Of a DNA stretch of 64,000 bases, positions 34,980-44,037 are shown piece after piece. How positions within the stretch are numbered: position 1 is the stretch's first letter; each line of letters opens with the position of its first letter. The translations under genes were made by a program, and so were the position numbers. The notes under the pieces are model-generated. The model did not search any database. It was not told the DNA's origin and was given only the letters and a program-made list of their open reading frames with translations. The stretch comes from Termitidicoccus mucosus (GTDB lineage: Bacteria; Verrucomicrobiota; Verrucomicrobiia; Opitutales; Opitutaceae), in NCBI RefSeq assembly GCF_038725785.1, contig NZ_CP109796.1, positions 2,356,001 through 2,420,000 on the forward strand, written 5' to 3'.

Positions 34980-37856
34980 ATGCAAAAACCAATCCGTCTC
35001 GCCGCCCTCGCAGTCGCGGCCCTTCACTTCGTCCTGTTTTCCGGCGCCCCCGCCCGCGCGGTCACGCCGCCGACCGGGCCGAAATTCGCCCATGACACCA
35101 GCGACCTGCGCGCCGACTCCCGCGTGCGCTTCGGCACGCTGCCCAACGGCCTGCGCTACGTCGTGCTCGCCAATTCCGAGCCGAAGGACCGCGCCAGCCT
35201 GCGCCTCGCCGTCGTGGCCGGCTCGCTCCAGGAAACCGACGCCGAGCGCGGCATCGCGCACTACCTCGAGCACATGGCCTTCAACGGCAGCACGCACTAC
35301 GAGCCAGGCACGCTCGTGAATTTCTTCCAGCGCATGGGCATGGGCTTTGGCAACGACACCAACGCCTACACCAGCTTCGACCGCACGGTCTACCTGCTCG
35401 AGCTGCCCGACACGAAGGCGCCCACCCTCACCGAGGGGCTCACCGTCCTCAACGACTACGCCGGCGGCCTGCTGCTGCTCCAGCAGCAGGTGGACAAGGA
35501 GCGGGGCATCATCCTCGCCGAGAAACGCACCCGCGACTCCATCGACTACCGCCAGCGGCTCGCCGAATACAATTTCGTCCTCGGCGACACGCTCCTCCCG
35601 CACCGCTTCCCCATCGGCGAAACCGAGACCATCGAGTCCTTCCAGCGCGAGCACTTCACCGCCTTCTACGACGCCTGGTATCGCCCCGAGCGCATGGCCG
35701 TCATCGCCGTCGGCGACTTCGATCCCGCCGCCGTCGCCGGGCAGATCGCCGGCACCTTCTCCACCCTCGCCGCGCGCGCGCCCGCCCGCCCCGACCCCGG
35801 CCTCGGCTCCATCCCGGCATTCGCCGGCACCCGCGCCGCCTACCTGCCCGAGGCGGAGGCGCCCGCCGCCAGCGTTTCCATCCAGAGCATCGTCGCCATC
35901 CAGCCCGAATCCGACACGGTCGCCACGCGCCTGGAAAAACTCCCCCGCACCGTGGCCCTCGCCATCGTCAACCGCCGCCTCTCCATCCTGGCCAAAAAAG
36001 AAAACGCGCCCTTCTCCCGCGGCGTCGTTTACGCCAGCGAAGGCTTTGATCTTTTCCGCAACGCCGGCATCGACCTCACCTGCCAGCCCGCGCAATGGCC
36101 CGAGGCCCTCGCCCTCGGCGAGCAGGAGCTCCGGCGCGCCCTCGAGCACGGCTTCGACGACGCCGAGCTGCGCGAAGCCACGGCCAACATCCTCAACAGC
36201 CTGGAACAGGCCGTCCGCACCGCCGCCACACGGCGCTCCGACTCGCTCGCCTCCGGGCTCATCTCCGCCCTCGTCAACGACCGCGTTTTCACCACGCCCG
36301 ACGATGACCTCGCCCTCTTCAAGCCCGCCCTCGAAAAAATCACCGCCGCCGAATGCCTCGCCGCCCTCCGCGCCGCCTTCGACGCTCCCGGCCGCTACCT
36401 CACCGTCATGGGCAACGCCGTCGTAGGGCCTGACCTCGCGTCAGGCCGCGAGCCCGCTTCCCCCGCCGACATCATCACCGCCGCCTACGAAAAATCCCGC
36501 GCCACGCCCGTCGCCGCGCCCGAGGCCGTCGCCGACGCCGCCTTCGCCTACACCGGCTTTGGCCCCGCCGGGGAAATCGCCTCGAGCGAGCACGTCGCCG
36601 ACCTTGACCTCGACCTCGCCACCTTCACCAACGGCGTCCACCTCAACACCAAGAAGACCGATTTCGAGGCCGGCCGCATCTACATCAACGTCCGCGTCGG
36701 CACCGGCCAGCTCACCGAACCTCGCGACCAGCCCGGCCTCGCCACCTACATCAACTCCACCTTCCTCGCCGGCGGCCTCGGCAAGCACAGCGCCGACGAC
36801 CTCCAGCGCATCCTCGCCGGCCGCACCGTGGGCACCGGCTTCAGCGTGGCTGACGACGCCCTCGTCTTCAGCGCCCGCACCAACCGCGACGATCTGCTCC
36901 TTCAACTCCAGCTCATCGCCGCGCACATCACCGATCCCGGCTACCGCGAGGAATCCGATCGCCAGGCGCGCAAGGCCTTCGAGCAGTTCTACACCCGCCT
37001 GCGCCACGTGCCGAACGGCCCGCTCCAGCTCGAAATGCCGCGCCTCCTCGCCAGCGGCGACCCCCGCTTCGGCGTTCCCGCGCAAGCCGAACTCGCCGCG
37101 CGCACGCTCGCCGAGGCGCGCGCCTGGCTCGCGCCCCAGTTTGCCACCGGCCCCATCGAAATCGCCATCGTCGGCGACCTCGACCCCGCCGCCGCCCGCG
37201 ACGCCGTCGCCCGCACCCTTGGCGCGCTCCCGCCGCGCGATGCCAAGCCCGAGCTCGAAGCCGAGCGCCGCGCCGCCTTCCCCGAAAAGCCGTTCACCCG
37301 GAACTTCACCGTCGAGACCGAAATTCCGAAAGGCATTCTCGCCCTCTACTGGCCCACGACCGACAGCCGCGATGTCGGCGTCGCCCGCCGCCTCAGCCTC
37401 CTCACGGCCGTTTTCCGCGACCGCCTCCGCGTGCAAGTCCGCGAGAAACTCGGCGACACCTACAGCCCCTCCGCCGGCAGCATGCCCAGCGACACCTACC
37501 GCGACTACGGCGTCCTCGTCTCCAACGTCACGCTCGACCCCGCGAAAGTCGAGATCGTCGGGCAAACCATCGCCGCCATCGCCGACGACCTCGCGCAAAA
37601 CGGCGTGACCGAGGAGGAACTCGAGCGCGCCCGCCTGCCGATTCTGACGAGTCTCCGCGAGTCCGCCCGCACCAACGCCTACTGGCTCGGCTCCGTGCTG
37701 GGCGCCGCGCAGGAGCAGCCCGAACGGCTCGCCTGGAGCCGCACCCGCTACACCGATTTCGAAGGCATCACAAAGGCCGAACTCGACGCCTTTGCGAAAA
37801 AATACCTCCCCTCGGAACGAGCCTTCCGCGCCATCGTCACACCGGCCGCAAAGTAA
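34980..37856 (+). CDS. Secreted M16 (pitrilysin/insulinase) zinc metalloprotease
   Basis: A 958-aa protein with a signal peptide (RLAALAVAALHFVLFSG then APARA). The inverted zinc motif HYLEH is at about residue 94, with a downstream glutamate region, then the RTVYLLELP and DKERGIILAEKR segments. The second, inactive M16 half follows (about 520-958) with GLATYINSTFLAGGLGKHSADDL and ending ...EKLGDTYSPSAGSM. This one-chain, two-half build resembles PqqL-type proteases. In the linker between halves (about residues 481-491) a short palindromic repeat (36422-36452) encodes VVGPDLASGRE in frame. The start is set by the signal peptide; the frame is open much further upstream but is not protein-like. 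Confidence 0.93.
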   Translation: MQKPIRLAALAVAALHFVLFSGAPARAVTPPTGPKFAHDTSDLRADSRVRFGTLPNGLRYVVLANSEPKDRASLRLAVVAGSLQETDAERGIAHYLEHMAFNGSTHYEPGTLVNFFQRMGMGFGNDTNAYTSFDRTVYLLELPDTKAPTLTEGLTVLNDYAGGLLLLQQQVDKERGIILAEKRTRDSIDYRQRLAEYNFVLGDTLLPHRFPIGETETIESFQREHFTAFYDAWYRPERMAVIAVGDFDPAAVAGQIAGTFSTLAARAPARPDPGLGSIPAFAGTRAAYLPEAEAPAASVSIQSIVAIQPESDTVATRLEKLPRTVALAIVNRRLSILAKKENAPFSRGVVYASEGFDLFRNAGIDLTCQPAQWPEALALGEQELRRALEHGFDDAELREATANILNSLEQAVRTAATRRSDSLASGLISALVNDRVFTTPDDDLALFKPALEKITAAECLAALRAAFDAPGRYLTVMGNAVVGPDLASGREPASPADIITAAYEKSRATPVAAPEAVADAAFAYTGFGPAGEIASSEHVADLDLDLATFTNGVHLNTKKTDFEAGRIYINVRVGTGQLTEPRDQPGLATYINSTFLAGGLGKHSADDLQRILAGRTVGTGFSVADDALVFSARTNRDDLLLQLQLIAAHITDPGYREESDRQARKAFEQFYTRLRHVPNGPLQLEMPRLLASGDPRFGVPAQAELAARTLAEARAWLAPQFATGPIEIAIVGDLDPAAARDAVARTLGALPPRDAKPELEAERRAAFPEKPFTRNFTVETEIPKGILALYWPTTDSRDVGVARRLSLLTAVFRDRLRVQVREKLGDTYSPSAGSMPSDTYRDYGVLVSNVTLDPAKVEIVGQTIAAIADDLAQNGVTEEELERARLPILTSLRESARTNAYWLGSVLGAAQEQPERLAWSRTRYTDFEGITKAELDAFAKKYLPSERAFRAIVTPAAK
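36422..36452. repeat. CGTAGGGCCTGA palindrome inside the protease gene
   Basis: 31 bp with stem GGCCTGAC/GTCAGGCC and loop CTCGC, followed by GCGAG. The homologue at 50263-50293 has stem GGCCTGAG/CTCAGGCC, a compensated change. Here it is translated in frame between the two halves of the M16 protease. Confidence 0.8.
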
Positions 37857-37924
37857 AAAGTTGAATTGGAGGGACGGCCTCCGAGCCGTCCATCTGCGCC
37901 GAAGCGGACGGCCCGAGGGATTGC

Positions 37925-38003
37925 GTGGCATGGGCGTCCCCGCCCATGTGTCCGGGGGTTTGCGGCGCGGAGCGCCGTCCACGGGCGGGGACGCCCGTGC
38001 CAC
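37925..38003. repeat. GTGGCATGGGCG palindrome, copy 2
   Basis: A homologue of 32388-32468, with left arm GTGGCATGGGCGTCCCCGCC and a right arm that is complementary except for one base. It fills the convergent gap between the protease and the sialidase-like gene together with a GGACGGC-rich palindrome at about 37864-37914. Confidence 0.75.
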
Positions 38004-38047
38004 ACGACCCGCCCTGCCTTGCGTTAACCTCTGTTAACAAAGTAGAA

Positions 38048-41000
38048 CTATTGCCCCGCCGCGGCGTGAAATTCCGCGCGCGTCTTGAATTTCCCCAGGC
38101 GCGACTCGTCGATTTTCAGGTGCACGACCTTCTGCCAGCGGTGCGGGACGAACACATGCAGCACGCCGTCCGCGGCGACCACGTCGGCATAGGAGCATTG
38201 GTAGTTCGGATTCGCCGGCTTGAGCGTTTCGTCGAGCGCGTTGGCGAGCAGCAGGCGCGACTCGCCCCACGTCGCGCCATTGTCGGATGAAAGCGAAAAC
38301 CAAATCTCGGCGCGGCTCGCCCAGTCGTTGAGCGAAAGCGGATGCGCGCGGCGCTCCGCGATCTCGGCCCCGGTCGGCGCGGGCATCGTGAGCCATTCGG
38401 AATGCACCGGCTCGGCCACGGTGCGCCGGACCGCGCGATTGTGGTGCAGCGCGATGAGCCTGCCGTCGGACAACCGGAACAACATCGGCGGCGCGTCCGG
38501 CTGCGCGAGCGGCGTGAGCGCGGGCGAGCCCCACGTGGCCGCGTCGTCGGCGCTGCGCATCTCGCCGAGGAAGCCGGCGTTGGTGCGGTACTGCGCATAG
38601 AGCGCCGCCCCGCCGGTGGCGAGCACGCTCAATTCGTCGAGATGGTTGATCTCCGCGATGAACTCCGGATGCGCGGCGCGCGGAAATTCGGGCATCGTCC
38701 ACCGCCGCGCGCCGCCTTCCGCCAGCTCGCCGCGCAACACGCGCCCGTGGTGGAATCCGATCACCCAGGTGCCCGCCGCGGTCTGCGTCGCGGGAATGAC
38801 GCCGACGCCGTTCCAAATGCCGCCGTTGTCGGCGCGCCTGATGACCTCGGGCGCCGACCAGGTGACACCGCTGTCATCCGAGACCGACCAGCCGTAGGCG
38901 GCATCCCGCGCCACGCCGTCAACCATGACCTCGCGCAGGGTCTCGAAGGCAAAGAGCCTCCCGGTCCCGCGGTCCACGATGAGCGGCGCGCTGTAGTGCT
39001 TGCCCGTTTCTCCAAACGGAAACGTCGGCCCTCTCCAGGTCGCGCCGCCGTCGGCGGAACGCAGGGCGGTTTGCTTGTTCGCATTCTCGCGCAGCGTGCT
39101 CGCGAACCAGCCGTCGGGAATGAGCACGAGCAACTCGCCGTTCGGCGCGCGCACGGAGCGCACGCCATAGAGCGTGCCCGGCTCCTGCTGCGCGCGGTGC
39201 AGGGCGGAGGTGTCCGCCGCCGCGCCGACAAGCATGCCGGCCGCCTCGTCCAGCCTGTATCCGTCAGGTGGATGCGCGGTGTCCACCAACACGTCGCCCG
39301 CCACGCACACCCGCGCGGCCATGACGTCCTCGCCGGTCCCGGCCTTGTCCGCCGCGACGCTTTCGCGGGCGAATTTCCCGCGCGGCGCGCGCAGCAGGTC
39401 CGCCGCCGTCGCCATGCGGCGCACGTCGTCCTCGCGAAAAGAGACGCCGATGGTCCGACCCGCCGGCGTGGTGAAAAACACCTCCCAGTCGTTCGCCGAG
39501 CGCAGCGCGCGGATGGAGCCGGACGCCGAGTTCTCGGGAGCGCGGACATTCTTGTCCGCGATGTCGCGGGCAGGAATGCCCGCGCTCCCGTCCGCCGCGT
39601 CCGCGCTCACCGCCGCCGCGACGAAGCGCGGTTCGCTCCAAGTCGCGCCATTGTCCTTGGAATAGCAGCACCAGAGCACATTGGGCTGCGCAAACCAGCG
39701 CGCGGACGGCGTGCCGCCGAGCCCGAGGCGAAGTTTGTTGCCGGCATCCGCCATCGCAAACTCCCGCGTCCCGTCCGGCCCGGCCGCGTCCTCGCCGCCC
39801 GGCGTCGCGCCGCCTGCGATCTCCGCCGCCAGCATGGTCTCGTCCACCATCACGCCGAGATCGGTGTAGGTTTTCAGTCCGAGCGGGGGCGCGAGCGGAT
39901 CGGAGGGAATCACGGGCGCGCCCGCCCCGACGAGGAACTCGATGGTGTTTGCCGTGACCGCGAACGCGCCTTCCACCCCGGCGGGCAGGTTCGCCGCCCG
40001 TAGTTGGGATACGGATACATTCTGCGCGGCGCCGAACGTCACCGGCGTCCAGAGCGTGCCGGGCGGCGCGGACGCGGGCGCCTCCGCAAAGTCGAACACC
40101 AGCGCGCCGCCGCCGGTGAGCGTGCCGGCCAGGTCGAGCCGCGCGCCGCCCGGGCCGCCGCGCAGCGTCACGCCCCGCGCGGCGTCGAGCGCGCCCGCCC
40201 TCAACACCCTGCCCGCGCAACCCGCTCCGCCCCCCGGCGCGATGACCGAGGCCGTGCCGCCGGCGACAAGCGCGCCGGAGATGGCGCCGTTTCCGCCGAC
40301 GGTCGCCTCGCCGACGATCACGTCGCCGGGGCCGGCCGCGCTGCCCGCGGTGTTGTTGAAGAGCAGCGTCCCCGCGCTCACGCGCGTGCCGAGCGAGTAG
40401 GTGTTGTCACCCTCGAAGATGACCGTGCCCGCGCCGGTCTTGTCCACGCCGCCCTGGCGTCCGGCGGTGGTGTTGTGGTTGTTCGCAATGACGCCCCGGA
40501 ACACGACTGTGCCTCCCTCCGCCGCGAAGAATTCTGTCGCCTCCAGGCCGGCGTCCGTGCCCGCGCTGGCGAGGCTGACCCTGCCGGTGAACGCGACCGT
40601 GCCGGTGGTGTTGAGGCCGCCCACCATCGCGGTCGCGGCCGCCGCGCCATTGGTGAAGTTGACCGGATTCGCAACGCTGGCGCCGGGCCGCGCGATGACC
40701 ACGCCGCGCCCGCCGGAGCTGCCGGGGTTGTTCGTGATGGTGAGCGAGCCGAGCGCGTTGGAGCCGTCGAGCACGACCCGTCCGCCATGCACGCGCAGGT
40801 CGCCGAAACGCGAAAGGTTGTTGTTCGTGCCGCCGATGACCCAGTCGCCCTCGCCTTCCTTGCAGAGGCGGGCCGTGCCCGCCCCGCCCGCCGCGCTGTC
40901 CGCGACGAGCGGGCCGTTGGTTTCGAGACGGGCGCCGGCATTGACCGACACGTAGGTGAGCGCGATGCCGGAGGCGGGCTTGAGCGCGCCGTTGAAGTCG

Positions 41001-41485
41001 AGCGCGCCGGACGGCCCGAAGACCAGCGTGCCGCTGTCCACGTGGATTGCGCGGGCGTTGGCCACGCCGCTGGTGAACGCGACGCGATGCCCGATGGTGT
41101 TCTCGCCGGTGATGTTGAGCAACGGCGCGGTGGCCGCCGTGGTCGCGGAGAGCGCCAGCGCGAGCGTGCGCGCCCCGTCGGAGCGCAGCGTGAAACCGCC
41201 GCCATGAAACCGCACCGCCGCCACCCGCGCGTCGAAATCGAGATTGGGCGCGCGCCGCCCCTCCGCCGCGGAGTGCCGGTCAAACACGACCGGCAGCGTG
41301 CCGTCGATCGCCTCGAGCGGGACATGGCGGTTCCAGTTGGACAGCGTTGACCAATTCAAATCCGGCAATGCGCGGCCCGACCAGTAGGCCGGCGCGTCGG
41401 CTGCATGCGCGCGCAACGCGGCCACGGCAAGAAAAGCCAGACAAGGGATCATTGACGAAACGCCGGGGATGCGCGGGATTTTCAT
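38048..41485 (-). CDS. Secreted fusion: autotransporter-associated beta-strand domain plus sialidase-like propeller
   Basis: A 1145-aa protein with a signal peptide (MIPCLAFLAVAALRAHA). Residues about 30-550 are repeats of the autotransporter-associated (PATR) type, for example VDKTGAGTVIFEGDNTYSLG followed by VSAGTLLFNN, forming a beta-helix. Residues about 580-1145 are a sialidase-like propeller with Asp-box motifs SKDNGATWSEP, SADGGATWRGP, SDDSGVTWSAP and SSDNGATWGES. No translocator barrel follows, so it is secreted or anchored by other means. Substrate unknown; a Y/F-RIP motif was not found, so true sialidase activity is doubtful. A palindromic repeat is translated in frame at about residues 632-650. 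A shorter relative starts at 63292. Confidence 0.85.
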   Translation of the reverse strand: MKIPRIPGVSSMIPCLAFLAVAALRAHAADAPAYWSGRALPDLNWSTLSNWNRHVPLEAIDGTLPVVFDRHSAAEGRRAPNLDFDARVAAVRFHGGGFTLRSDGARTLALALSATTAATAPLLNITGENTIGHRVAFTSGVANARAIHVDSGTLVFGPSGALDFNGALKPASGIALTYVSVNAGARLETNGPLVADSAAGGAGTARLCKEGEGDWVIGGTNNNLSRFGDLRVHGGRVVLDGSNALGSLTITNNPGSSGGRGVVIARPGASVANPVNFTNGAAAATAMVGGLNTTGTVAFTGRVSLASAGTDAGLEATEFFAAEGGTVVFRGVIANNHNTTAGRQGGVDKTGAGTVIFEGDNTYSLGTRVSAGTLLFNNTAGSAAGPGDVIVGEATVGGNGAISGALVAGGTASVIAPGGGAGCAGRVLRAGALDAARGVTLRGGPGGARLDLAGTLTGGGALVFDFAEAPASAPPGTLWTPVTFGAAQNVSVSQLRAANLPAGVEGAFAVTANTIEFLVGAGAPVIPSDPLAPPLGLKTYTDLGVMVDETMLAAEIAGGATPGGEDAAGPDGTREFAMADAGNKLRLGLGGTPSARWFAQPNVLWCCYSKDNGATWSEPRFVAAAVSADAADGSAGIPARDIADKNVRAPENSASGSIRALRSANDWEVFFTTPAGRTIGVSFREDDVRRMATAADLLRAPRGKFARESVAADKAGTGEDVMAARVCVAGDVLVDTAHPPDGYRLDEAAGMLVGAAADTSALHRAQQEPGTLYGVRSVRAPNGELLVLIPDGWFASTLRENANKQTALRSADGGATWRGPTFPFGETGKHYSAPLIVDRGTGRLFAFETLREVMVDGVARDAAYGWSVSDDSGVTWSAPEVIRRADNGGIWNGVGVIPATQTAAGTWVIGFHHGRVLRGELAEGGARRWTMPEFPRAAHPEFIAEINHLDELSVLATGGAALYAQYRTNAGFLGEMRSADDAATWGSPALTPLAQPDAPPMLFRLSDGRLIALHHNRAVRRTVAEPVHSEWLTMPAPTGAEIAERRAHPLSLNDWASRAEIWFSLSSDNGATWGESRLLLANALDETLKPANPNYQCSYADVVAADGVLHVFVPHRWQKVVHLKIDESRLGKFKTRAEFHAAAGQ
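39535..39590. repeat. Palindromic repeat inside a coding gene, copy 2 (complete)
   Basis: The outer stem CGGGAGCGCG/CGCGCTCCCG closes two internal hairpins, CGGACATTCTTGTCCG and CGGGCAGGAATGCCCG, giving a three-way-junction shape. Positions 39537-39567 are identical to 26674-26704. The element is translated on the minus strand as part of GSAGIPARDIADKNVRAPEN. Confidence 0.9.
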
Positions 41486-41653
41486 GGCACAATAGTCCGG
41501 GGGAAGAGCGGTTGAGGTGGCGTGATTGCAAACAACCGGGAATGTCCCGGCAAACACGACGGCATGGTTCTTTCCATGCGCCATCGCGCACCGCCGCCGC
41601 GCCAGTGGGAAGGCACGCCCGGGGCACCCAGACACACGGTGCAGCCTCAAGGT

Positions 41654-41747
41654 AATCTTTCTCTTTCCTCTTTATCTTTCTCTTTCTCCCACGGAAAACC
41701 AGCCGCGCGGAGAGAAAGAAGAAAGACAAAGAGGAAAGAGAAAGATT
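41654..41747. repeat. Pyrimidine/purine palindrome, copy 2
   Basis: Perfect 20-bp arms (41654-41673, AATCTTTCTC..., and 41728-41747) with further imperfect pairing inside. It lies in the 299-bp gap between metX and the sialidase-like gene, which shows no other feature. It is related to 23473-23553. Confidence 0.8.
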
Positions 41748-41784
41748 TAATGCAGGCGGGCGGTATCGGCCTGGGTTGCCCTTC

Positions 41785-42948
41785 TCACGACAGAAAGCTA
41801 CGCACCAGGCCGTAAAGCTCCTCCGACTCCAGCAAAAACGAATCGTGCCCGAGATCGGTCTTCAACTCCGCGTAACTCGCGCGTTTTCCCGCGCGCAGCA
41901 GCGCCAGCGTGATGGCGCGGTTCTGTTCCGGCGGGAAAAGCCAGTCGCTCGTGAAGCCGACCACCAGCGTATCCGCCTCCACCTTGGAAAACGCCTGCTC
42001 AAGCGAACCGCTGGCCGCGGCGAGGTCGAAATGGTCGATGGCCCGCGTGATGTAGAGATAGGTGTTGGCGTCAAAACGATTGATGAACGCCTCGCCCTGA
42101 TAACGCAGATAGCTCTCCACCTCGAACTGCACGTCAAACGTATAGGCATGCCCGGCCGCGCCGCTGCTCGCTGCCGTGCCGGTGCGGCGGCGTCCGAACT
42201 TCCGGTCCATGCTCGCGTCCGACACGTAAGTGATGTGCGCCATCATGCGCGCGATGGCCAGCCCCACGCGCGGACCGCCGTGGACCGGATAATCCCCGTG
42301 GTGCCACTCCGGGTCCTGCATGATCGCCTGCCGCCCCACCTCGTTGAAGCCGATCCCCTGCGCGCTTTCGCGGGCGGTCGTCGCCATCGGCAGCAACCGC
42401 CGGACAAAGGACGGGTATTCGATGCCCCACTGGAGCACCTGCATGCCGCCCATCGAGCCGCCGATGACGGTGTGCAGCGACGCGATGCCCAGCGAATCGA
42501 CCAGCCGTTTTTGCGCCCGCACCATGTCGCGCACCGTGACGAAGGGAAACGTGATGCCAAACGCGCGCCCGGTCGCGGGATTGCTGGACGACGGCCCGGT
42601 CGAGCCCTGGCAGCCGCCGAGGCAGTTGCTGCAAATCACGAAAAAACGGTTCGTATCCACGGCCTTGCCGGGGCCGATGAGGTTGTTCCACCAGCCGGGC
42701 TTGCGATCGGTGAGCGAGTGGATGCCCGCGCAATGGTGATCGCCGCTGAGCGCGTGACACACCAGCACGACGTTGTCGCGCGCGGCATTGAGCCGCCCGT
42801 AGGTCTCATAGCGCAGCGTAAACCCGGGCAGCGTCTGCCCGCTTTCAAACACGAAGGGTTCGGCCGATACAAAATCACGCGCCTCCACCAGCCCGGCCTC
42901 GCCGGGCTCGAAGCGATCAATCAAGGCGGATTCATCAGCGTCGTTCAT
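41785..42948 (-). CDS. metX: Homoserine O-acetyltransferase
   Basis: A 387-aa alpha/beta-hydrolase that activates homoserine for methionine synthesis. The motifs fit MetX: LVCHALSGDHH near the oxyanion region, SNCLGGCQGSTGPSS, the nucleophile elbow GGSMGGMQVLQW (Ser about residue 163), and Asp/His of the triad in TSDWLFPPEQ and LGHDSFLLE. Whether acetyl- or succinyl-CoA is used cannot be fixed by family alone; acetyl is the usual inference for this type. No SAM riboswitch or other leader was recognised upstream. The start at 42948 gives MNDADES. Confidence 0.94.
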   Translation of the reverse strand: MNDADESALIDRFEPGEAGLVEARDFVSAEPFVFESGQTLPGFTLRYETYGRLNAARDNVVLVCHALSGDHHCAGIHSLTDRKPGWWNNLIGPGKAVDTNRFFVICSNCLGGCQGSTGPSSSNPATGRAFGITFPFVTVRDMVRAQKRLVDSLGIASLHTVIGGSMGGMQVLQWGIEYPSFVRRLLPMATTARESAQGIGFNEVGRQAIMQDPEWHHGDYPVHGGPRVGLAIARMMAHITYVSDASMDRKFGRRRTGTAASSGAAGHAYTFDVQFEVESYLRYQGEAFINRFDANTYLYITRAIDHFDLAAASGSLEQAFSKVEADTLVVGFTSDWLFPPEQNRAITLALLRAGKRASYAELKTDLGHDSFLLESEELYGLVRSFLS

Positions 42949-43146
42949 GGATCTGGAATGGATACGAAAGCGCCCAGTGAACACGAAAGCGGCCCGAGGG
43001 GAAACATTTCCTTCAACAACATTTGATTCACCGCGAAGGAGTTTCTTTTTCCGCGTCCCCGCCCGAACCGAATGATTTCGACAACACTTCGAATGTCGGG
43101 AACAAACATCGCCCGCTCACGCTCCCAATTTTCCACGCATCAGCTC

Positions 43147-44037
43147 ATGCACGCCAAAATCTTCTCCGCCCTTCTCGGCCTCGCATTCTCCGCGACTGCC
43201 TTTGCCCAGGTTCCCCCTGCCGGGACTTTCCGCCAGGAACTGCTCAATTCTTTCGACGTATCCTGGTCCTACTCCGGCGAGGCCGGTCTGGAGCGGGGCG
43301 GCGATCTCGGCGATGTCTCCGTGCAAAACGTCTCGGCGAGCTTTTCCCGCGACATCAAGCTGGGCGACATCACCACGCTCGCGGTCGGCGGCGCGGCGAG
43401 TTTCAATTTCATCGACGCCGATCCCGGCATCCCGCTGCCGGACCGCCTCGGCGAGGTCACGTTCAATGCCGGCATCCTGCACCATTTTTCGCAACGCTGG
43501 ATCGCCGCCGCCTACGCGCGCCCGGGCTGGTATGGCGACATGGAGAATTTTGACGGCGACGCGTTCACCGTCCCGGCCATCGCGATGATTTCCTTTATCC
43601 AAAGCCCGTCGCTCATCTGGCGCGTCGGCGTGAGCGTCAACCCATTCAGTGACAACACCGTGACCCCGGTCATCGGCGTGAACTGGAAATTTGCCGAGGA
43701 CTGGACCTTCAACATCGGCTTTCCGCGCTTCGGCGTGACATGGAAGGCCTACCACGCGCTGGCCCTTTATGGCGCGGTCAGCGTCCAAGGCGGCAGCTAC
43801 CGCATCACCGAGGATCTCGGGCCCGCCCCCCGCGGCGGCCGCCTCAACAACACTTATGTGGACTACCGGGAAATCCGCGTCGGCGCCGGCGCGGGCTACA
43901 ATGTCACCGAGAAAATAAAACTCACCGCCGAGGCCGGCGTGATGGCCGACCGCCGTTTCGACTTCTACGATCGCGGCTACAAGCTCAAGGGCGACCCCGC
44001 CCCTTACGTCACCGTCGCCATCGCCTGCAACTTCTAG
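43147..44037 (+). CDS. Outer-membrane beta-barrel protein, probably DUF6268 family
   Basis: A 296-aa protein with a signal peptide (MHAKIFSALLGLAFSATAFAQ). Alternating amphipathic strands end in an aromatic C-terminus (YVTVAIACNF), typical of outer-membrane barrels. PVIGVNWKFAEDWTFNIGFPRFGVTW resembles the DUF6268 family, known only as predicted outer-membrane proteins. Its end overlaps the convergent gene at 44034 by 4 bp. No role can be named. Confidence 0.75.
   Translation: MHAKIFSALLGLAFSATAFAQVPPAGTFRQELLNSFDVSWSYSGEAGLERGGDLGDVSVQNVSASFSRDIKLGDITTLAVGGAASFNFIDADPGIPLPDRLGEVTFNAGILHHFSQRWIAAAYARPGWYGDMENFDGDAFTVPAIAMISFIQSPSLIWRVGVSVNPFSDNTVTPVIGVNWKFAEDWTFNIGFPRFGVTWKAYHALALYGAVSVQGGSYRITEDLGPAPRGGRLNNTYVDYREIRVGAGAGYNVTEKIKLTAEAGVMADRRFDFYDRGYKLKGDPAPYVTVAIACNF

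Noticed and set aside
42949-43146. SAM riboswitch or other methionine leader upstream of metX
   Set aside because: No conserved SAM riboswitch core or terminator/antiterminator pair could be recognised.
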